Notes under the pieces: generated by a model
What the model was told of the DNA's origin: nothing
Database searches by the model: none
Seen by the model: the letters and a program-made list of their open reading frames with translations, nothing else
Assembly: GCA_009602725.1 (NCBI GenBank)
Contig: WELB01000073.1
Span: 364,797-397,537, forward strand
Direction: 5' to 3'
Length of the DNA: 32,741 bases
DNA from: Spirogloea muscicola
Taxonomy: Eukaryota > Streptophyta > Zygnematophyceae > Spirogloeales > Spirogloeaceae
Made by a program: the position numbers and the translations under genes
Part shown: piece after piece, positions 28,393-32,741 of the stretch
Layout: every line of letters starts with the position of its first letter
Numbering within the stretch: the stretch's first letter is position 1

Positions 28393-29319
28393 TTAGAATG
28401 CATCGATTTCCACCCCCTCCCGGACGGTGTCATAAGCGGGAAACTTGCGGGCCTTCTTGACGCTAGCTTGGAAGTACACCTGGTCCGGCGGTGGGTAGTC
28501 CGCAGATATCGCCGTGACTTTCATCCACAGCAGCATCTTGGTCTTCATACCCTCGATGACAGTCAGGGAGCGCTCCTCCAGGATACCGGAGATGGTGGAG
28601 TCAAAGCGCACGACGGACTTGTCTGGATAGTGCACCTCGCGGCAGCTGCCAAGTGTGACCTCCAACCGACTCGTGGCCTCGTCAAATGTGTAGCCAGTGA
28701 CGTCCTTGGGAAATAGCCCCCTGGGCAAGCCGTGCTTTGCCAGCAACTCCGTGATCAGTAACTGCGCCTTGCCTGCAGAAGCAGCCCCCAAGGAAGGTCG
28801 CAAAGCGAAGCGCATGAGGACAGGGGCTGTAGGTGGTTGGCGTGCGAACTGGGCAAGACTCCGCACATCTGAAGGTGCAACAAAGACTAGGCGGGGGCGC
28901 TCCAGCGGTGCGAACCTCGGAGTTTGTTGATGAGCCTTGACGTGGACTCGGACGCCGACTTGCTCAGCGACTGCACAGTGGCCAATTGTGCCCGAAGGCA
29001 GTCAGCTGGGAAAAGCGCGCCAGGGGTTGCATAGCTGACTGCATCCGCAGACGCTCCGGCGCGACCCTCTGCGGCCAGCAGAGCTCGAGGCAACCAAGTT
29101 TTGCAGCGCTTCAAAGGCGACCTCTGCCAGGTGGGGTTCCGAGCGGCCGGGGCGGGGCCCAGCAAAGCTTCGGCGCCGCAGCCGGCGGCAGTGGTGGCGG
29201 CGGCGAAGGAAAGCGGGGCGTGGGGAGCTTACAGTGACGTCGTCGTTGAAGGAGTTCCACTCGGTTGTGGCGCGGCGCTGCATCAGGAAGCCGCCGGCCT
29301 TGGACAGCAGCGAGTCCAT
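28393..29319 (-). CDS. DUF538 family protein
   Basis: DUF538 proteins are small plant proteins of unclear biochemical function, some linked to stress responses and trichome growth in Arabidopsis. Three exons in matching phase: 29319-29233 (MDSLLSKAGGFLMQRRATTE, then WNSFNDDVT), 28970-28916 (SLSKSASESTSRLINKLR) and 28772-28393. The last exon carries the DUF538 core: a GLPRGLFPKDVTGYTFDEAT strand pair, YPDKSVVRFDSTISGILEE, IEGMKTKMLLWMKVTAI, and an ending REGVEIDAF. About 174 residues, normal for the family. No signal peptide is visible; the N-terminus ATTEWNSFNDD resembles DUF538 members with a short helical leader. It converges on the transferase gene, with 235 bases between stop codons. The family call rests on remembered motifs and is fairly strong. 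Confidence 0.85.
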
Positions 29320-29353
29320 GGCGCCGCGCCGACACCGCCGCCGCCTAAACCTC

Positions 29354-29370
29354 AAACCCTAAACCCTAAT
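29354..29370 (-). promoter_or_regulatory. Telo-box (two telomere-type repeats)
   Basis: The sequence AAACCCTAAACCCTAAT, two units of the plant-type telomere repeat, sits about 35 bases upstream of the DUF538 start codon. In plants, AAACCCTAA telo-boxes are known promoter elements bound by Myb/TRB proteins, often in genes active in dividing cells. Only two units are present and flanking genes continue on both sides, so this is not a chromosome end. Confidence 0.6.
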
Positions 29371-29544
29371 CGGGACCCCCCGGCGGTCCCGAGCCCAGGG
29401 CCCGGCCCCTGGCTCGGACGAGAAGATGACCGCCGCGCTAATTTTCTGGTGGCCCACAACGGTGGCTGGCTTCGCAGGCCGCTCGGCCCCAACTTCCGCG
29501 CCTGCGCCGCGAAGGCCTCCCTCCGCCTCTCCTCTAACGGCGCG

Positions 29545-29590
29545 CGCCGCGGCGGCGGCGGCGGCGGCGGCGGCAGTAGCGGCGGCGGCN
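29545..29590. repeat. CGG trinucleotide array upstream of the DUF538 gene
   Basis: About a dozen GGC/CGG units with one GTA interruption, ending in a single undetermined base at 29590. It lies about 230 bases upstream of the DUF538 ATG. The N within the array suggests sequencing difficulty there. Confidence 0.85.
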
Positions 29591-29699
29591 CTTCCCTTCT
29601 ACTTTCCCGTGGTCGAGCTTCTTCCCGGTTGGGTCCTCGTTGGAGTATCACTGTTTCTCTTGCCGTAGTCAACTTGAGTGACCCAAGTGATGGTCCTAC

Positions 29700-30445
29700 A
29701 GGGAAAGCTGTGGGAAAGCAGCTTCTCGGCCCCTACGAACCTTCTCCACTTTATTTGGCCTGGCTGTTCACAGCCCTCGACCCCTCTTTGGGAGAGCCGC
29801 TTCACTTTCACAGGTCAGTCTGGCAGATATATATGTGCTCATTCTGGAGAACTAGAGTCCCCCTTCCTTTGGAAATGTTTCTTCGTTCTCTTCTGCATTG
29901 AGCAACCATTCATACAGCCACACTTGCGCAGCTGTGTGGTCCAGCCCGTTCGAACCTAATCTACTTCTTTATTGGCCTTCAGGCCCCGCAGTCGCTGCTT
30001 AGCTCGTAGTTTGGCCCCTTCGAACCTTGTCAATTCTTTTCGGGCTGGCTTCTCACAGCCCTTGCCCCCATTGGGAGAGCCACTTCTTCTTTATTGGCCG
30101 CCCCCCCGTTTTGGGTAAGAAGAGGAAAAAAAAAAAGAAGAAGAAAGCTTGAATACAAATTTTCTCTAATTTAAGCTGGCCTTTTGCAGCCATCGCCCCC
30201 TTTGCCTCAGTACTTGGACACTCAAGCCCTCCATCCCTCAAGACACGCTCGTGGCCTCTATGGGAAGACCTTTCTCTTGTCTGGCCAACATTTATAACCT
30301 GACGTCAACGAGTTCATTCCGCACTGCCGGCGCCACCGCACCAGATCTCCTCATCTCAACAGTAGCTGCTCCCGTGGTGGTATAATGCCTCCATCTCCTT
30401 TCCCTTTCTGGGCTGGCCTTTCACACCGTCTGTCGTACCAGCAGC
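29700..30445. repeat. Cluster of dispersed repeat copies (modules B and C)
   Basis: Inverted module B occurs at about 29735-29800 (GAACCTTCTCC, GGCTGTTCACAGCC, TTTGGGAGAGCCGC) and 30014-30110 (CCTTCGAACCTTGTC, GGGCTGGCTTCTCACAGCCC, ATTGGGAGAGCCAC). Shorter remnants lie at about 30170-30205 and 30405-30445. Module C follows the first B copy at about 29813-29874 (CAGTCTGGCAGATATATATG, then TAGAGTCCCCCTTC). The order B then C equals that of the minus-strand copy at 17.5-17.75 kb. Read on the minus strand, B contains GGTTCGAAGGGG, which resembles a pol III B box. The stretch 30120-30150 is A-rich with AAG units. Confidence 0.7.
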
Positions 30446-31749
30446 TGTCTCAACTTGCTAGGAGCGATCTCCCTTCCCTTCATCTGCAGCACTTCCAGTG
30501 GCTCGGCTAACCTCACACATTGCCTGCCGTCCAATAAGCTTCCCAACTGATTCCCTCTCCCTTTGAGCTGCCTTGTTTGGCCGTTCTCGTGGCCACCACA
30601 TATCATGAATGTAAGACCATTCAAGTGCAACGCCCCTTATCTTCCAAAAAGGCAACGCCTGAAAGCTGCAGTACCAACAACAAAAGCATGAACAGCAAGG
30701 CCAGACGCTGTCGCTGAAGGTAACAATCATCTCCAACGGCTAGAGTATCTATTCGTCCTTACCACCAATCTCCAAGCCACTGTGACTAAGCTGTGGCGTC
30801 CTCTGGATCAACGCTGTGACGTCCTCCCAAGTGACCTCCTATGATTGCATGCTGGTTAATGTTTGTTAACCAGTACTACACGTGTGCGTAGAGGGCCACT
30901 CATAGTGCGAAAGTCCACTGTTGTCCTTTCACCTTGAGCAGAACCACTGCAGAAGCCCTGTGTACTCTGTGGAACACTCCAACAGGGCCCCAAGCGCACT
31001 CAAGGAGCCTCTTGTCAGCTACACAATCATCGCATATAAGGTAGTCAAACTCGGCGCCGGCTGTAGCAGCCCCATGGAAAGTCAGAGGTTGTTGTTGCGA
31101 GGTGGTGCCAATTTCACCTCCTGCAGAGTGTGATACAAATAGTCATTACAGCGAGGAACATTACATGCACTACTTGCTGCAGGACACATAATGAACAGAG
31201 TCGGCTAAAGACAAGAACTTGGTTTTGAGAAAGAAGTTGCAGCCACACCCTGGAGACAAGCACACATCGCTTTTCTTTCTTGAGGAAGTAAAATCCACGT
31301 CTAGGAGCTTGGCAACTCGGTCTCCATATGAGAAGGAATACTTGTGTTCTACTACCTGAACTGAGGTTCACTGGAAATTCGGGCATGGGAACTGCTCGGC
31401 TTTAGCAATTCTACAGCTTGGCCATAGTTCCATATGAGGTACCGCAATGAAGGTGTTGCAGGGTACGGGCAAAAGCCTGCAAGTCTCGTCAATAGCTTCT
31501 TATTGTGTAAGGAGGCGAAGTATCTCGAGTAGGTGACCTCGCTTGCAATCTTGAATTGGAATGCCAGGAAATGGCAATGCGTACCACAAGCAATGGGAAG
31601 CTTATGCTGAGCCCAACAGCTGATGCAATTTCCAAGCACAAACTGGGGGTTGTAACCTCACATGGCGGATTGATTCTGAGGAAAGGTAGGTCTTGCCGTT
31701 CACTTACGGTGGGTTGTCATAGCATGGCTGCTGGTGAGCTCAGCGCGCA
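30446..31749. other. Intergenic region, no gene seen
   Basis: Both strands carry only short open frames without recognisable motifs or partner exons. The right part is the 3' flank of the YkgJ-type gene. Confidence 0.4.
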
Positions 31750-32741
31750 TCACCTCGTCCCAAGAGTTCGTATGATGCGTTGAAAGGACTTCAGCTCCTT
31801 CGACCTTCCACCATATACGTCTCTGATGCTTTGCCTGCAGAAGCTGAGTCAAGGAAGGAATGACCTCTCCCATGAGTACCCTATCAGCTTGATGACTGAC
31901 CAACACAGAATCAAGAATGCCATGAGCAGCACTATTGCATCTGCATTCAAGCATTGGGTCTTTATGCCAGGTTGTTGAGTCCCCTGGCCAGTCCTACTTG
32001 CAAGCTGTGGCGTCCATGTCCTGCTCGTCGACGTCGTAGAGGTCCTTGAAGACCTCTGGCTCCACCCGGCAGAAGCGCGGTCTCTCTGCACAGGAAGACA
32101 CCAGGAAGACATCATAATATAGTCCCTCAATTGTATGCAATGATATGCTCCGCTCTTGTACCTGCCAGAAGATCAAGTCCCAGGCAAGAAAATTGTAGGA
32201 AGGCATGAGTCATACTGTCATATATCCTGCAGGTCCTCGAGCTGCGATCGAAGTGGATGCACCAGCCGCTTGGCCCAACCAGGCTCTTGTACAGCTACAC
32301 ACAAGCAGAACAAAGAGTCTGAGCCAGACTCCAAGCGCTTGACTGAAGGGCACACAGAGATGAAGCCAGGTCGTACAGCTCTTACATTCGCATGCCTGCC
32401 GCGCACAGTGACCTGGCTGTGGCGTCAGACGTGCATCAGGAGGGCGCTCAGCTCCACTAGGGAGAGACCACACATTGGTCGAAAGAGAATGGCGCACTGG
32501 CAGCAGCTTCGGCAAGGCGGCACAGTCTGGAGCCCAAGCTGTGGCGCTCAGGCTGCGGCGGACGGACGAGCTGGCATACCTGAGCCTCGGCGGGATCGCG
32601 CAGGACCTCCTCGATCGGCGGCGCTAGCGGGCCCTTGTCGAGCTGGCAGCAGGCGCCGCAGCCGGCGACGCACGTCCAGCCGGCCCGCGCGCTCGGAGCA
32701 GCCACGCCGTCGTCGGTGGCGCTCGCCGCGGCCGGCACCGG
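31750..32741 (-). CDS. YkgJ-type CxxxCC (zinc/iron-chelating) domain protein, 5' end outside window
   Basis: Four exons on the minus strand: window edge to 32580, 32294-32216, 32085-31998 and 31834-31750 (TGA), all GT-AG with consistent phases. Exon by exon they read WTCVAGCGACCQLDKGPLAP, then LYKSLVGPSGWCIHFDRSSR and TCRIYD, then RPRFCRVEPEVFKDLYDVDE and QDMDATAC, then SIRDVYGGRSKELKSFQRII. The cysteine pattern C-x3-C-x2-CC followed by WC, TC, FCR and AC is that of the putative zinc- or iron-chelating domain family (YkgJ, PF03692), found in bacteria and as plastid-targeted proteins in plants. The metal and reaction are not established for the plant members. No ATG is visible in the first exon; it opens with an Ala-rich stretch (PAAASATDDGVAAPSARAG), likely the end of a transit peptide whose start lies past 32741. 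Confidence 0.87.

Noticed and set aside
29354-29370. Interstitial telomere or chromosome-end remnant
   Set aside because: Only two units are present, with intact genes on both sides; a promoter telo-box explains it better.

Overview
The window is nuclear DNA from a member of the green lineage (Viridiplantae), most likely a streptophyte alga or land plant. The evidence is intron-rich genes with GT-AG junctions and short exons, a plastid-type HDS (plant IspG) with the plant-only central insert, a DnaJ protein ending in the plant-type farnesylation tail VQCAQQ, a WW-domain DEAD-box helicase of the plant RH14/RH40/RH46 type, a DUF538 protein, and a telo-box (AAACCCTAA repeat) just upstream of a start codon. 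I cannot name the species. There is no prokaryotic operon, CRISPR array or recognisable viral element.

Layout: (1) about 83-5853, + strand: HDS of the MEP isoprenoid pathway, about 20 exons, core intact. (2) 7462-11064, - strand: an N-terminal NOL8-like RRM block and a C-terminal low-complexity, Lys-rich block, probably one nucleolar gene although the junction is unresolved. (3) 12555-15019, - strand: a seven-exon type I J-protein (AtJ2/AtJ3/ANJ1 class). (4) 15020-19739: gene-poor, with GC-rich DNA, a run of Ns (15718-16305) and several copies of a dispersed repeat. (5) 19740-24340, - strand: WW-DEAD-Gly-rich-RS helicase, ten exons. (6) 25725-28157, + strand: Sfp-type 4'-phosphopantetheinyl transferase, seven exons, facing away from the helicase across about 1.4 kb. 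(7) 28393-29319, - strand: three-exon DUF538 protein, converging on the transferase with 235 bases between stop codons. (8) 29400-31749: more copies of the dispersed repeat. (9) 31750-32741, - strand: a YkgJ-type CxxxCC protein whose start lies beyond the window edge.

The genes are an ordinary mix of housekeeping functions (plastid isoprenoids, ribosome/RNA metabolism, protein folding, carrier-protein activation) and do not form a pathway. For most genes I checked exon phases at each junction and the reading frame stays open, so they look functional. The least-explained signals are the modular dispersed repeat, the CGG/CCG arrays near the 5' ends of several genes, the split NOL8-like locus, and the RS tail on the helicase. 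I did not find a convincing novel multi-gene system.
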